Part shown: positions 44,103 to 53,761 of the stretch, in pieces
Position numbering within the stretch: the stretch's first letter is position 1
Layout of the letters: every line of letters begins with the position of its first letter
Origin: Oceanibaculum indicum P24
GTDB taxonomy: Bacteria > Pseudomonadota > Alphaproteobacteria > Oceanibaculales > Oceanibaculaceae
Direction of reading: 5' to 3'
Length of the DNA stretch: 64,000 nt
Assembly: GCF_000299935.1 (NCBI RefSeq)
Contig: NZ_AMRL01000003.1
Location: 1 to 64,000, forward strand
Made by a program: the position numbers and the translations under genes
Notes under the pieces: model-generated
What the model was told of the DNA's origin: nothing
The model's input: the letters and a program-made list of their open reading frames with translations, nothing else
The model's database searches: none

Positions 44103-45491
44103 ATGATGCAGCACGATGTTCGCGGCCTGGCCCTGTCCACCGACAGCGCGGAGGCAGCCACCGCCTTCAACGCCGCCATCGCCGACTATCTGGAATACCG
44201 CCTGTCGGCCGGCGAGAAGGTGAAGCAGGTGCTGGCCGCCGATCCGGATTTCGCGATGGGGCATATCCTGCGCGGCTATTTCATGCTGCTGATCGGCTCC
44301 AATGCCACCCTGCCGGCGGCCCAGAAGGCGCTGGCGCAGGCCAAGACCCTGGCCGCAGGAATCACGCCACGCGAGACGCTGCATCTGGCCGCCCTGGAAG
44401 CCTGGGCCGCGGGCGACACGATCAAGGCCTGCGCCGTGTGGGAAGAGCTGCTGGCCGCCCACCCGACCGATCTGCTGGCGCTCAGGCTGCAGCATTTCGC
44501 CAGCTTCTGGCTCGGCCGTTCGGCGGCGCTGCGCGACCTGCCGGCCGGCGTTCTGCCGGCCTGGAGTGCCGACATGCCGGGCTATGGCAATGTGCTGGGC
44601 ATGCTGGCCTTCGGGCTGGAGGAATGCGGCGCCTATGCCGAGGCGGAGAAGGCTGGCCGTGAAGCGGTCGGTCACAATGGCGAGGATCTGTGGGCGATCC
44701 ACGCCGTCGCCCATGTGCTGGAGATGCAGGGACGGCTGAAGGACGGCATCGCCTGGCTGAACCAGCCCGCCGGCACCTGGTCCGACCGTAACCCGTTCAA
44801 GGACCATGTGTGGTGGCACCGCGCGCTCTATTCGCTGGAGGGCGGCGATTTCGACCGGGTGCTGGAACTGTACGATTCCGAGATCGAGGTGGATGAGAAC
44901 GGCTTCTATCTCGATGTACAGAACGCCGCCTCCCTGCTGCTGCGGCTGGAATTCTGCGGCGTCGATGTCGGCACGCGCTGGGATCTTCTGGCCAGTGTCG
45001 CCGGCAAGCGGCTGCAGGACCATGTGCTGGCCTTCACCGACACGCATTTTGCCCTGGCGCTGGCCAGGGGCGGACGCACGGATGAGGCAAACACGCTGAT
45101 CGGCTCGCTGCGGTCCTTCGGCGCCAGCCCCGGCGACAACAGCGCGGCAAAGGTGGCCCTGCCACTGACCGCGCCGATTTCCGAGGCGATGCTGGCCTTT
45201 GCCGAGAAGCGCCACGACCGCGCGCTGGAGCTGCTGCTACCGCTGCGCTACGAATGGCAGGGTGTCGGCGCCAGCCATGCCCAGCGCGACCTGTTCCAGC
45301 AGGTCGTCATCGAGGCCGCCATCGGCGCCGGCCGCACCGATCTGGCCCGGCTGCTGCTGGCCGAGCGCAGCCAGCTGAAGCCGAACAGCCTGTATAGCTG
45401 GCAGCGCTATGCCGATGTGCTGGAGGCATCGGGCGAGGCGGCACAGGCGGCGGAAGCGCGGCAGCGCGCCGCGTTGGTGCGGCTGCATTGA
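44103..45491 (+). CDS. TTC38-family tetratricopeptide repeat protein
   Basis: The protein has about 462 residues and is built of helical TPR-like repeats. It contains AADPDFAMGHILRGYFMLL, the motif HAVAHVLEMQGRLKDGIAWL near residue 200, and FKDHVWWHRALYSLEGGDFD, all typical of the TTC38 group found in bacteria and animals. There is no signal peptide, so it is cytoplasmic. The function is unknown. GGAGG lies just before tandem ATG codons at 44103 and 44106. It is followed 25 bases later by a DUF2254 gene. Confidence 0.85.
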   Translation: MMQHDVRGLALSTDSAEAATAFNAAIADYLEYRLSAGEKVKQVLAADPDFAMGHILRGYFMLLIGSNATLPAAQKALAQAKTLAAGITPRETLHLAALEAWAAGDTIKACAVWEELLAAHPTDLLALRLQHFASFWLGRSAALRDLPAGVLPAWSADMPGYGNVLGMLAFGLEECGAYAEAEKAGREAVGHNGEDLWAIHAVAHVLEMQGRLKDGIAWLNQPAGTWSDRNPFKDHVWWHRALYSLEGGDFDRVLELYDSEIEVDENGFYLDVQNAASLLLRLEFCGVDVGTRWDLLASVAGKRLQDHVLAFTDTHFALALARGGRTDEANTLIGSLRSFGASPGDNSAAKVALPLTAPISEAMLAFAEKRHDRALELLLPLRYEWQGVGASHAQRDLFQQVVIEAAIGAGRTDLARLLLAERSQLKPNSLYSWQRYADVLEASGEAAQAAEARQRAALVRLH

Positions 45492-45516
45492 CCCTTCAGG
45501 CAGAACAGGAAGGCGG

Positions 45517-46815
45517 ATGATCACCAAGCTGAACAACGCCGTCATCCGCCTGCGCTCCGCCCTGTGGTTCCGGCCCACCGTGGCGTCGCTCGGTGCTGCC
45601 GCGCTGGCGCTGTTGCTGGCCGGCACCGACCGGCTGCTGCCGGAATTCATCGCCATACCGGAGGTCGATGGCGGCAGCGTTAAGGAGCTGCTGACGCTGC
45701 TTGCCAGCGCCATGCTGACCGTGACAACGGTGACGCTGTCGGCGCTGCTGGTCGTGCTGAACATGGCGGTCAGCCAGGCCTCGCCACGCGCCCTGCCCGG
45801 CCTGATGGCGGACGAGGTGACGCAGAACGCGCTCAGCACCTTCATCGCCACCTTCGTCTTCGCGCTGTTTGGCATGCTGGGGCTGGCCATCGAGGCTTAT
45901 GACAAGAGCGGCCTCAGCCTGCTGTTCGGCTGCGGCCTTGTACTGACGATCATGGCGCTGCGCTATCTGGTGCAGTGGATCCACCACATCGCCAGCACGC
46001 TGCGGCTGGGCAATATCGCCGCCCGCGTGCATGCCGATACGCAGGCCAGCATCGACCGCTTCCTGTCCGACCCGCTCATGGGGGCGCATCCGGTGGAGGG
46101 AAAGCGCGAGGTCGAGGACGGCACGGCGACGCTCGCCACGACACGCAGCGCCTATCTGTGCGGCATCGACATGGAGGAGATGCAGGAGATCGCCGCGCGC
46201 AACGGCCTGACCATCGAGCTGCTGTGCCGCCCCGGCGACTTCCTGCACCGCGACCGCCCGGCGATCGCTATCCATATTGGCGAGGAACGGCTGGACGATG
46301 CGCTGCGCGGGAAGCTGCTGGATTGCTTCCTGCTGGGGGAGGAGCGCTCCTACCACCAGGACCCGCTGCTCGGCCTGCAGATATTGGGGGAAATGGCCAG
46401 CCGCGCTTTGTCGCCCGGAATCAATGACCCGAAGACCGCGATCATCTGCCTGGACCGTCTTGAGGCGCTGCTGTCGCAAGCGGCGCGACCACCTGAACAG
46501 GAAGAGGTGCCGCGCCATGAGCGGCTGTCGCTGCCGGCGCTGACCTTCGACACCATGCTGGACCGGGCGATGCATTCCATCGCCCGCGATGCCGCGCCGA
46601 ATGTCGAGGTCGTGCTGCGGCAGATCGCGGCGCTGGAGCGCATCGGCATGGCGGCCGGGTCGGAAAGGATACAGCCTGCCCTTATGAACATGCTGGGGCT
46701 GACCGCCGACTATGCCCGCAACGCCATCGCCGTGGCGCAGGACCGCGAGGCGGTGGAGCAGGCGGCGATGCGGGCGCGCCGCCGCCTGTCCGGAAGCCTC
46801 ACGCCAGCCGGCTAG
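45517..46815 (+). CDS. DUF2254 predicted membrane protein
   Basis: The 432-residue protein has four membrane segments in the first 170 residues (VASLGAAALALLLAGTD, LLASAMLTVTTVTLSALLVVLNM and two more) and a large cytoplasmic tail. DUF2254 features include QASPRALPGLMADEVTQNALSTF and a tail motif SRALSPGINDPKTAIICLDRL. ATG 45517 has AGGAAGGCGG upstream. It is probably co-transcribed with the TTC38 gene. It converges with the SDR gene so that both stops share CTAG. Confidence 0.88.
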   Translation: MITKLNNAVIRLRSALWFRPTVASLGAAALALLLAGTDRLLPEFIAIPEVDGGSVKELLTLLASAMLTVTTVTLSALLVVLNMAVSQASPRALPGLMADEVTQNALSTFIATFVFALFGMLGLAIEAYDKSGLSLLFGCGLVLTIMALRYLVQWIHHIASTLRLGNIAARVHADTQASIDRFLSDPLMGAHPVEGKREVEDGTATLATTRSAYLCGIDMEEMQEIAARNGLTIELLCRPGDFLHRDRPAIAIHIGEERLDDALRGKLLDCFLLGEERSYHQDPLLGLQILGEMASRALSPGINDPKTAIICLDRLEALLSQAARPPEQEEVPRHERLSLPALTFDTMLDRAMHSIARDAAPNVEVVLRQIAALERIGMAAGSERIQPALMNMLGLTADYARNAIAVAQDREAVEQAAMRARRRLSGSLTPAG

Positions 46816-47588
46816 ATCAGCGAGCCGCCGCTCGCCTCGATATACTGGCCGGTAACCCAGCGGCTGTCCGGCCCGGCGAGGAAGACAGCCGCATCGCCGA
46901 TATCCTCCGCCTTGCCGATGCGCTTCAGCGCCTGCATCGACGTGATCATCGCCTCCGACTCGGCGTTGCCGCGCAGCCAGCCGGCATTCATGTCGGTGTC
47001 GATGGCGCCGGGTGCCAGCGAGTTCACGGTGATGCCGCGCCCGCCATAGGCCACCGCCCATTGCCGGGTCAGCACATCCACCGCCCCCTTGGTCGCAGAA
47101 TAGGCCGGAATGTTCATGCCGCCGACGGCCCGGGAGAGGCCCGACGAGATGTTGATGATCCGCCCGCCATCGCGCAGCCGGCCAATGGCCTGCTTGGTGA
47201 CGAAGAACAGCCCCTTCACATTCACGTCGAACAGCCGGTCGAAGGTTTCCTCGTCCGTCTCCTCCATCGGCAGGTTCGGCGCGATGCCGGCATTGTTCAC
47301 CAGAATGTCGAAGCGCGCGGCGCCGGTGCGGGCCGTCAGCTCCTTGTCCAGCGTGGCGAACATCTCCCCGATGCTCTTTACCGAGCCGATCTCCGCCTGC
47401 ACGGCAAAGGCGTCGCCACCCGCCGCCTTGATAGTCCCGACGACTTCATCCGCCGCCTCGCGGTTCTTGCCGTAATGCACGGCGACCGTGGCCCCCTCGC
47501 GGCCCAGCCGCTCGGCAATGGCGCGGCCCAGCCCGCGGCTGGCGCCGGTGACGAGGGCGACCTTGCCCTCAAGTGACTTGCTGCTCAT
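46812..47588 (-). CDS. SDR family oxidoreductase
   Basis: The 258-residue short-chain dehydrogenase has cofactor motif VTGASRGLGRAIAERLG at about 13-29, NNAGIAPN, catalytic Ser in NISSGLSR and YSATKGAVD with the Tyr-x-x-x-Lys pair. It resembles 3-oxoacyl-ACP-reductase-like SDRs that prefer NADP(H), but the substrate is unknown. ATG 47588 has GGAGGAACAG upstream. A divergent ArsR-type regulator begins 112 bases away, with a palindrome between them, so it is probably the regulator's target. Confidence 0.88.
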   Translation of the reverse strand: MSSKSLEGKVALVTGASRGLGRAIAERLGREGATVAVHYGKNREAADEVVGTIKAAGGDAFAVQAEIGSVKSIGEMFATLDKELTARTGAARFDILVNNAGIAPNLPMEETDEETFDRLFDVNVKGLFFVTKQAIGRLRDGGRIINISSGLSRAVGGMNIPAYSATKGAVDVLTRQWAVAYGGRGITVNSLAPGAIDTDMNAGWLRGNAESEAMITSMQALKRIGKAEDIGDAAVFLAGPDSRWVTGQYIEASGGSLI

Positions 47589-47645
47589 CTGTTCCTCCAG
47601 AGCAAAGTGTTTCGATGCCGGAGAGATGGCCTGTAAAGTTCCATA

Positions 47646-47662
47646 GTTCAAGAATATTGAAC
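47646..47662. promoter_or_regulatory. Palindromic operator candidate between SDR and ArsR genes
   Basis: Arms GTTCAA and TTGAAC are separated by GAATA. The flanking sequence adds another ATTGAA half-site at 47664-47669. Inverted repeats of TTCAA-n-TTGAA form are typical ArsR/SmtB-type operators. It lies in the divergent promoter region, so the regulator could control both its own gene and the SDR gene. Confidence 0.6.
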
Positions 47663-47700
47663 AATTGAATTAAGACGGCTAGGATGTCATATGGGTCGGC

Positions 47701-48021
47701 ATGCGTCCCTTGTTCCACCCCGACACAGAGGCGATCACGCTGCAGGGCGTGCTGCACGCGCTGAGCGATCCGGCGCGGCTGGCGATCGTGCGCGCGCTCC
47801 GGGAATCGCCGGACCTCTCCTGCAGCAAGGCCGCCCCGGTGCCGGAGATGGCGAAATCCACCCTCTCCAACCATTTCCGCATCCTGCGCGAGGCCGGGCT
47901 GCTGTGCAGCCGGCGCGAGGGCACGCAATACGCCAACTGCCTGCGCCTGGACGATCTGGACGCCCGCTTCCCCGGCCTGCTCGATGCCATCCTGAATGCG
48001 GCCGAGCCGTCCGACAGTTAG
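47701..48021 (+). CDS. ArsR-type helix-turn-helix transcriptional regulator
   Basis: The 106-residue winged-helix regulator starts LHALSDPARLAIVRALRES and has recognition helix region AKSTLSNHFRILREAGLLCSRREG. No ELCVCDL metal-binding motif is present. One cysteine sits at C46 (DLSCSKAAP), so it may respond to a thiol-reactive or organic signal rather than to metals. It is divergent from the SDR gene. Confidence 0.9.
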   Translation: MRPLFHPDTEAITLQGVLHALSDPARLAIVRALRESPDLSCSKAAPVPEMAKSTLSNHFRILREAGLLCSRREGTQYANCLRLDDLDARFPGLLDAILNAAEPSDS

Positions 48022-48032
48022 GCCCTAAAGCA

Positions 48033-48061
48033 GAAGCCCCGCCAGCGATGGGCGGGGCTTC
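48033..48061 (+). terminator. Terminator after the ArsR gene
   Basis: An 11-bp stem (GAAGCCCCGCC with GGCGGGGCTTC) with a 7-base loop begins 12 bases after the stop. Only a weak T-run follows. The rest of the gap to 48291 shows no gene. Confidence 0.65.
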
Positions 48062-48291
48062 ATTCGGCGCGGGAGTCTTCCCGGCACCCGGTGCTAAATC
48101 CGGGTATTTTCATATTCAGACTATCCAGTGATGTGGTTTTGCTAGTCAGGCGGATTCATGTCCAGTTCGACACCCTCCCTGCTGCGGTCACGGCCCTCTC
48201 TCGCAATATTCTTAACAGAATACCGCCAGAAACGGTAATTATCAGCATATTCTTATGATGCTTTTGTGTCAAGGGATCAAGTTCACCCACC

Positions 48292-49500
48292 CTACCCCAG
48301 CAACTCCGCATAGACGGCCAGCGTGCGGGCGCACATCAGGTCCTTGGTGTAGTTGGCGCGGACATGGGCGATGGCCCGGGCGGCCCATTGCTCGCGCTGG
48401 CCATTGTCGAGCGTCAGCGCCGCGCGTAAAGCGCCAGCCAGGGCCGCCGGGTCGCCCGCCGGCACCAGCCAGCCGGTCTCGCCGGGGCGCACCGTCTCCG
48501 CCACGCCGCCATGGTTGGAGCCGACCACCGGCTTGCCCATCGCCTGCGCCTCGACCGAGACACGGCCGAACCCTTCCGGCTCGATACTGGCGGAGACCAC
48601 CACATCGGCCAGCATGTAGCCCGCCGCCATGTCGCGGCATTCCCCGGCGAAGCGCACCACGCTCTTCAGGTTCAGCTTCTCGGTCAGCGCCTCCAGCTCC
48701 TCGCGGTAGCGCACGCGCCCCTGGTCGGAGCCGACCAGCACGCACAGCACCGGGATGTCGCGCAGATGTGCCATCGCCTCGATCAGCACCCCCTGCCCCT
48801 TCCAGCGCGTCAGCCGCCCCGGCAGCATGACCACCGGCACGCCATCCTCCAGCCTCCAGGCCTCGCTCAGCTGGATCATGCGCTCGGCACTCACCCGCTC
48901 GGGATCGAAGATGGCGGTGTCGGCGCCGCGCGGGATCACGCGCAGCTTTTCCGGCTCGATGGGGTAATTGTCGAGGATGTGGCGGCTGATGAATTCCGAG
49001 ATGGCGATGACGCGGTCGCCCTTGGTCATCACCGAATTGTACCAGCGCTTCACCGGGCCGGTGATACTGTAGGGCGCGTGGAAGGAGGTGACGAAGGGCG
49101 TGCCGGTGCGCCGCGTCGCCGACCAGGCGCTCCAGGCTGGGGCGCGGCTGCGGGCATGCACGATGTCCACGCCCTCCTTCGCGATCAGCTCTTCCAGCGC
49201 TGTGGCGTTCTTGCGCAGGCGGATCGGGTTCTTGCTGGCCAGCGGCAAGGTGAAGTGCTCGCCGCCCACCCGCTCCAGCTCGCGCACCATCGGCCCGCCG
49301 CTGGAGGCGACCAGCGCCCGCCAGCCGGCGCGCACCAGCGCATCGGCCATATCGACGGTGCCGCGCTCTACGCCGCCGGTCACCAGCCCGGGCAGCACCT
49401 GCAGCACGGTCGGCCGGCGGGGTTCCTGCGCAGTGTCCGCCGGGGCGTCCGCCGGGGTGTCCGCGAGGGCGGTATCAATGTTAAGGTCGCTGTCCGTCAT
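48292..49500 (-). CDS. Glycosyltransferase family 4 protein
   Basis: The 402-residue GT-B glycosyltransferase has VLQVLPGLVTGGVERGTVDM in the acceptor half and the donor-half motif SIEPEGFGRVSVEAQAMGKP, which holds the two glutamates of the E-x7-E signature. It resembles alphaproteobacterial lipopolysaccharide-core or polysaccharide mannosyl/glucosyl transferases. ATG 49500 has GGGAGAGA upstream. It is divergent from an alpha/beta hydrolase. The first 30 residues are Asp/Ala-rich and unlikely to be part of the fold. Confidence 0.88.
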   Translation of the reverse strand: MTDSDLNIDTALADTPADAPADTAQEPRRPTVLQVLPGLVTGGVERGTVDMADALVRAGWRALVASSGGPMVRELERVGGEHFTLPLASKNPIRLRKNATALEELIAKEGVDIVHARSRAPAWSAWSATRRTGTPFVTSFHAPYSITGPVKRWYNSVMTKGDRVIAISEFISRHILDNYPIEPEKLRVIPRGADTAIFDPERVSAERMIQLSEAWRLEDGVPVVMLPGRLTRWKGQGVLIEAMAHLRDIPVLCVLVGSDQGRVRYREELEALTEKLNLKSVVRFAGECRDMAAGYMLADVVVSASIEPEGFGRVSVEAQAMGKPVVGSNHGGVAETVRPGETGWLVPAGDPAALAGALRAALTLDNGQREQWAARAIAHVRANYTKDLMCARTLAVYAELLG

Positions 49501-49550
49501 TCTCTCCCGTGCCGGCCTTCTGCCGCCCTTCCGCAACGATGGTCCGTCTC

Positions 49551-50306
49551 ATGTCCGAAACACCTTTCGATACCCTAGTCCGTCCCGGTGGGGAATGCCT
49601 CGCTTATCGACGCACAGCAGGCAAGACTCCGGGCATCGTGTTTCTGGGCGGCTTCAAGTCGGACATGACCGGCTCCAAGGCGGTGGCGCTGGAGGCCTTC
49701 GCGAAGGCGCGCGGCCAGGCTTTCCTGCGCTTCGACTATGCCGGCCATGGTGCGTCGGGCGGCACCTTCACCGACGGCTGCATCGGCGACTGGGCGAAGG
49801 ACGCCATCGCCCTGCTGGACGCGCAGACCGAAGGGCCGCAGATCCTCGTCGGCTCCTCCATGGGCGGCTGGCTGATGCTGCTGACCGCCCTCGCCCGGCC
49901 GGATCGCGTCGCCGGCCTGGTCGGCATCGCGGCGGCACCCGACTTCACGGAAGATCTGATGTGGGAGACATTCTCGCATGAGGTCCGCGAGACGATCCTG
50001 CGCGACGGGTCCTATGCCGAACCGTCGGCCTATAGCGACGATCCCTACATCATCACCCGCAAGCTGATCGAGGATGGTCGCGAGCATCTGCTTCTGCGCG
50101 ATCCGATTCAGCTTCACTGTCCGGTGCGGCTGCTGCACGGCATGCGCGACCCGGACGTGCCCTGGCAGGTCTCCGTCCGGCTGGCCGAAGCGCTGGAGAC
50201 GGAGGATGTCCGCCTGTCGCTGGTGAAGGATGGCGACCACCGCCTGTCGCGCGAGCAGGACCTCGCCCTGCTGCGCGCCACGGTGGGTGAATTGCTGGAC
50301 GGCTAG
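49551..50306 (+). CDS. Alpha/beta hydrolase
   Basis: The 251-residue serine hydrolase has LGGFKSDMTGSKA (oxyanion region), FDYAGHGASGG, nucleophile elbow GSSMGGWLML (Ser near residue 103), acid in HGMRDPDVPWQ and His in KDGDHRLSRE. It is close in layout to the ABHD10-like/bacterial thioesterase group. The start is not sharply defined: ATG 49551 and ATG 49539 are both possible, and neither has a strong binding site. The substrate is unknown. Confidence 0.85.
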   Translation: MSETPFDTLVRPGGECLAYRRTAGKTPGIVFLGGFKSDMTGSKAVALEAFAKARGQAFLRFDYAGHGASGGTFTDGCIGDWAKDAIALLDAQTEGPQILVGSSMGGWLMLLTALARPDRVAGLVGIAAAPDFTEDLMWETFSHEVRETILRDGSYAEPSAYSDDPYIITRKLIEDGREHLLLRDPIQLHCPVRLLHGMRDPDVPWQVSVRLAEALETEDVRLSLVKDGDHRLSREQDLALLRATVGELLDG

Positions 50307-50326
50307 GCCGCCTCAGCACATGTGCC

Positions 50327-51049
50327 CTAGTACATGTGTTGGCCGCCATTGATGGACAGCGTCGAGCCGGTGATGAAACCGCCCTCATCATCCACCAGGA
50401 AGACCACGCCGCGCGCGATCTCCGACGCCTTGCCAAGCCGCCCGACCGGCACGCGGGCGACGATCTTCTCCAGCACGTTGGCCGGCACGGCGGCCACCAT
50501 GTCGGTGTCGATATAGCCGGGGGCGATGGCGTTCACGGTGATGCCCTTGCCCGCCCCTTCCTGCGCCAGCGCCTTGGTGAAGCCATGGATGCCCGACTTG
50601 GCGGCGGCATAGTTCACCTGACCATACTGGCCGGCCTGGCCGTTGATGGAGCCGATATTCACGATGCGGCCGAAATTGCGCTCGCGCATGCTGTCGATGA
50701 CGGAACGGCACATGTTGAAGCAGGAGCCGAGATTGGTGTCGATCACCTCCTGCCACATGTCATGGGACATCTTGTGCATGGTGCCGTCACGGGTGATGCC
50801 GGCATTGTTCACCAGGATATCGACCGGCCCCAGATCGGCCGTGACCTTCGCCACGCCCTCCTGACAGGCCTTGAAGTCCGAGACGTCCCATTTGTAGGCG
50901 GCGATGCCGGTCTCGTCGGTGAACTGCTTCGCCCGCTCGTCATTGCCGCCGTAATTGGCCGCAACCTTGTAGCCCTTGTCCTTGAGCGCCAGGCAGATCG
51001 CCTTGCCGATGCCCCGCGTTCCGCCCGTCACGATTGCCACACGCGCCAT
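50327..51049 (-). CDS. phaB: Acetoacetyl-CoA reductase
   Basis: The 240-residue SDR makes (R)-3-hydroxybutyryl-CoA from acetoacetyl-CoA with NADPH, the second step of PHB synthesis. Cofactor motif VTGGTRGIGKAICLAL, GIAAYKWDVSDF, NNAGITRDG, catalytic Ser in GSINGQAGQYGQVNYAAAKSG and a C-terminal GSTLSINGGQHMY are all PhaB-like. GGGAGGATGGC precedes ATG 51049. It is separated from phaA by an intrinsic terminator, so it should have its own promoter. Confidence 0.93.
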   Translation of the reverse strand: MARVAIVTGGTRGIGKAICLALKDKGYKVAANYGGNDERAKQFTDETGIAAYKWDVSDFKACQEGVAKVTADLGPVDILVNNAGITRDGTMHKMSHDMWQEVIDTNLGSCFNMCRSVIDSMRERNFGRIVNIGSINGQAGQYGQVNYAAAKSGIHGFTKALAQEGAGKGITVNAIAPGYIDTDMVAAVPANVLEKIVARVPVGRLGKASEIARGVVFLVDDEGGFITGSTLSINGGQHMY

Positions 51050-51161
51050 GCCATCCTCCCTGTTCTGTCCGCCAGTTGGTTTCGTCCAAGGCGGTATTTA
51101 CCCATTAATCATGACACGAGTTCGGCAGCTTTCAATTGACGGAGGTCAAATGGCACGAAAA

Positions 51162-51187
51162 AGCCGCCCCGGATGCCCAGGGCGGCT
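51162..51187 (-). terminator. Terminator between phaA and phaB
   Basis: An 8-bp stem (AGCCGCCC with GGGCGGCT) lies 24 bases after the phaA stop, followed on the minus strand by TTTTTCG. It implies that phaB is not simply read through from phaA. Confidence 0.8.
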
Positions 51188-51210
51188 GTTCGGGTCGGCT
51201 GCGTAAAAGC

Positions 51211-52383
51211 TTACCGCTCCAGACACATGGCGATGCCCATGCCGCCGCCGATGCACAGGGTGGTCAGGCCCTTCTTCGCGTCGCGCTTCTGCATTTCGTG
51301 CAGCAGCGTGACCAGCACGCGGGCACCCGACGCACCAATTGGGTGACCCAGCGCAATGGCGCCGCCATTGACATTCACCTTGGCCGTATCCCAGCCCATA
51401 TCCTTGTTCACCGCGCAGGCCTGCGCGGCGAAGGCCTCATTGGCCTCGACCAGATCCAGATCGGCGGCCTTCCAGCCGGCCTTCTCCAGCGCCGCCCGGC
51501 TGGCCGGGATCGGCCCGGTGCCCATGACCGCCGGATCGACACCCCGCGTCGCCCAGGAAGCAATGCGCGCCAGCGGCGTCAGCCCGCGCTTCGCCGCCTC
51601 ATCGGCGCTCATCAGCACCAGCGCCGCCGCCCCGTCATTGATGCCGGATGCATTACCGGCGGTCACACTGCCTTCCTTCTCAAAGGCCGGCTTCAGCTTG
51701 GCCAGCGTGTCCATCGTCGTGCCATGGCGCGGATATTCGTCGGCATCGACAACAATGTCGCCCTTGCGGCTGGGAACGGTGACCGGCACGATCTCATCCT
51801 TGAAGCGGCCGGATTTCTGCGCCGCCTCCGCCTTCTGCTGCGAGGAGGCGGCAAACTCATCCTGCTGCTCGCGGCTGATCTGCCACTGCTTGGCGACATT
51901 CTCCGCCGTGTTGCCCATGTGGTAGCCGTTGAAGGCGTCCCACAGCCCGTCCTTGATCATGGTATCGACCATCTTCAGGTCGCCCATCTTGGTGCCGTTG
52001 CGCAGATGCGCGCAGTGGGTGGACTGGCTCATGCTCTCCTGCCCGCCGGCCACCACGATGGAGGAATCGCCGGCAAGGATCGCCTGGTAGCCCAGCGCCA
52101 CGGTACGCAGGCCGGACCCGCAGACCTGGTTCACGACATAGGCCGTCGCTTCCTTGGGGATGCCAGCGGCGATGGCGGCCTGGCGCGCCGGATTCTGGCC
52201 GGCGCCGGCAGTCAGAACCTGACCGAAGATCAGCTCCGACACCTCGGCCGCATCGACCTTCGCGCGGCCCAACGCCTCGCGGATGGCAACCTCGCCCAGC
52301 GTATGCGCGGGCAGCGAGCCCAGCGCACCGTTGAAGGCGCCGATTGCGGTGCGGGCGGCGCTGACGATCACAACATCGGTCAT
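51211..52383 (-). CDS. phaA: Acetyl-CoA C-acetyltransferase
   Basis: The 390-residue thiolase condenses two acetyl-CoA to acetoacetyl-CoA, feeding PHB synthesis and acetate metabolism. The acylated cysteine lies in [17 protein letters not shown] near residue 88. The base histidine is in [13 protein letters not shown] near 349, and the second cysteine is in [12 protein letters not shown] near 379. AGGAGGAGTTAGCC precedes the start. It lies in the PHA locus upstream of phaB and downstream of phaC on the same strand. Confidence 0.95.
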   Translation of the reverse strand: MTDVVIVSAARTAIGAFNGALGSLPAHTLGEVAIREALGRAKVDAAEVSELIFGQVLTAGAGQNPARQAAIAAGIPKEATAYVVNQVCGSGLRTVALGYQAILAGDSSIVVAGGQESMSQSTHCAHLRNGTKMGDLKMVDTMIKDGLWDAFNGYHMGNTAENVAKQWQISREQQDEFAASSQQKAEAAQKSGRFKDEIVPVTVPSRKGDIVVDADEYPRHGTTMDTLAKLKPAFEKEGSVTAGNASGINDGAAALVLMSADEAAKRGLTPLARIASWATRGVDPAVMGTGPIPASRAALEKAGWKAADLDLVEANEAFAAQACAVNKDMGWDTAKVNVNGGAIALGHPIGASGARVLVTLLHEMQKRDAKKGLTTLCIGGGMGIAMCLER

Positions 52384-52489
52384 GGCTAACTCCTCCTGAG
52401 ATAGGCGGCTGGTGGTCCGCCGTGCGGTTGCTTTTCGGCTACCATAGTTGCAGTGCAGCGAAGGCGCAAATGCCTCGCCTAAGGGCTTG

Positions 52490-53761
52490 TCAGCGGTGGT
52501 TTTTCAGCCAGTCGGCCAGCGGCGACCAGACCTTTTCGATAGCACTTCCGCCGGCCATCATCCCGATATGGCCGAGCGGCGGGCGCAGCACTGTGCATCC
52601 CGGCAGCGCTGTGGCCAGTGCCAGGGCGGAGGCCGGCGGCACGATCCGGTCATCCGCCGGGACCATGGCCAGCGACGGCAGGCGAATGGCTATGGGATCG
52701 ACGGCTTCTCCCGCCACCCGCCAGTTGCCCCGGGCCGGGTCATTGTTGATGTACCAGCCTTCCAGGCACTCGCGGGCGACCGGGCCGGCCAGCGCCACGC
52801 CATCATTCAGCCAGTCCTCCAGCGCCACGAAGGCATGCGCTTTCGCGGAGTCCGGGTCCAGCCCGGCGAAGGCGCGGAACTTGCGGTAGCCCAGATGCGG
52901 GTCCAGCCCCAGGAACAGCGACTGGATGATATCGGTCGGCAATTCGCCCAACGCCGCGATCACTCCCATCAGGCCCGGCAGCATGCCGGGCAGCGCCGCG
53001 ATCATCGGCGTCGGATCAGCCTGGAAATCCCAGGGTGCCGTCAGCAGAACCAAGCCGGAAAGATCGGCCTGCCGCCGCTGCGCCAGCGCCACCGACATGG
53101 TACCGCCCATGCAATAGCCGACCAGCGCCGGCCTCGTGCCGGTCTCGGTCAGGACAGCGTTCAGTGCCGCATCCAGCCGCCCGGTGATGTAGTCGCCCAG
53201 CGTGAAGCCGCGCTCGGCCCCGCTCGGTTGCCCCCAATCGACCAGATAGGGCCGGAAGCCGCGCGCCGCGAGGTCGCGCAGGAAGCTGCGCTCTTCCGTC
53301 AGGTCCAGAATATAGGCGCGGTTGATGAGCGAGGGGACGACCAGCACCGGCCGACCGGTCCGGCGGCCTTTCGGCGCGTAGGCCAGCAGCCTGGTAGCGC
53401 CTTCCTGCCAAACGGTGCAGGCGTCCGGCAGGGTGCGCCGGTAGCCATGCCGGCGATAGGCCAGCACGCCTTTCAGGAAGTCGGACCAGCGCCGCGCTGC
53501 CGCCGCGTCGAGCGCCTGCTCAACCTGCCTTTCGTCGAGGGCTTCGGCGCTTTGGCGCAGACTTGCCGCCTTCGCCGCCAGTTCCGGCCTCCAGTCGAGC
53601 GAGCCTTTCCTCAAGAGCGGCAAGGCGCCACGCGAGGTCAGTAGCGTCATCGCCGCCACCGTCAGGTGCAGCGGCAGCGGCCTTGGCCCCAGCCTTGTTT
53701 CCGCCAGTCTTGTTTCCGCCTGGGGCCGAGGTGGGGGCGGACTGTCCTGTTCGCGCGTCAC
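52490..53761 (-). CDS. phaC: Class III-like PHA synthase, PhaC subunit
   Basis: The protein has about 423 residues and polymerises 3-hydroxyacyl-CoA. The lipase-box cysteine lies in [14 protein letters not shown], the acid in [14 protein letters not shown] and the histidine in [11 protein letters not shown]. The oxyanion-side segment [17 protein letters not shown] is also conserved. Size and motifs fit class III or the short alpha/beta PHA synthases of Rhodospirillales rather than the ~600-residue class I. The start is uncertain: GTG 53761 keeps the segment [14 protein letters not shown], while ATG 53650 is shorter. Either way it overlaps the upstream PhaE-like gene. Confidence 0.85.
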   Translation of the reverse strand: MTREQDSPPPPRPQAETRLAETRLGPRPLPLHLTVAAMTLLTSRGALPLLRKGSLDWRPELAAKAASLRQSAEALDERQVEQALDAAAARRWSDFLKGVLAYRRHGYRRTLPDACTVWQEGATRLLAYAPKGRRTGRPVLVVPSLINRAYILDLTEERSFLRDLAARGFRPYLVDWGQPSGAERGFTLGDYITGRLDAALNAVLTETGTRPALVGYCMGGTMSVALAQRRQADLSGLVLLTAPWDFQADPTPMIAALPGMLPGLMGVIAALGELPTDIIQSLFLGLDPHLGYRKFRAFAGLDPDSAKAHAFVALEDWLNDGVALAGPVARECLEGWYINNDPARGNWRVAGEAVDPIAIRLPSLAMVPADDRIVPPASALALATALPGCTVLRPPLGHIGMMAGGSAIEKVWSPLADWLKNHR

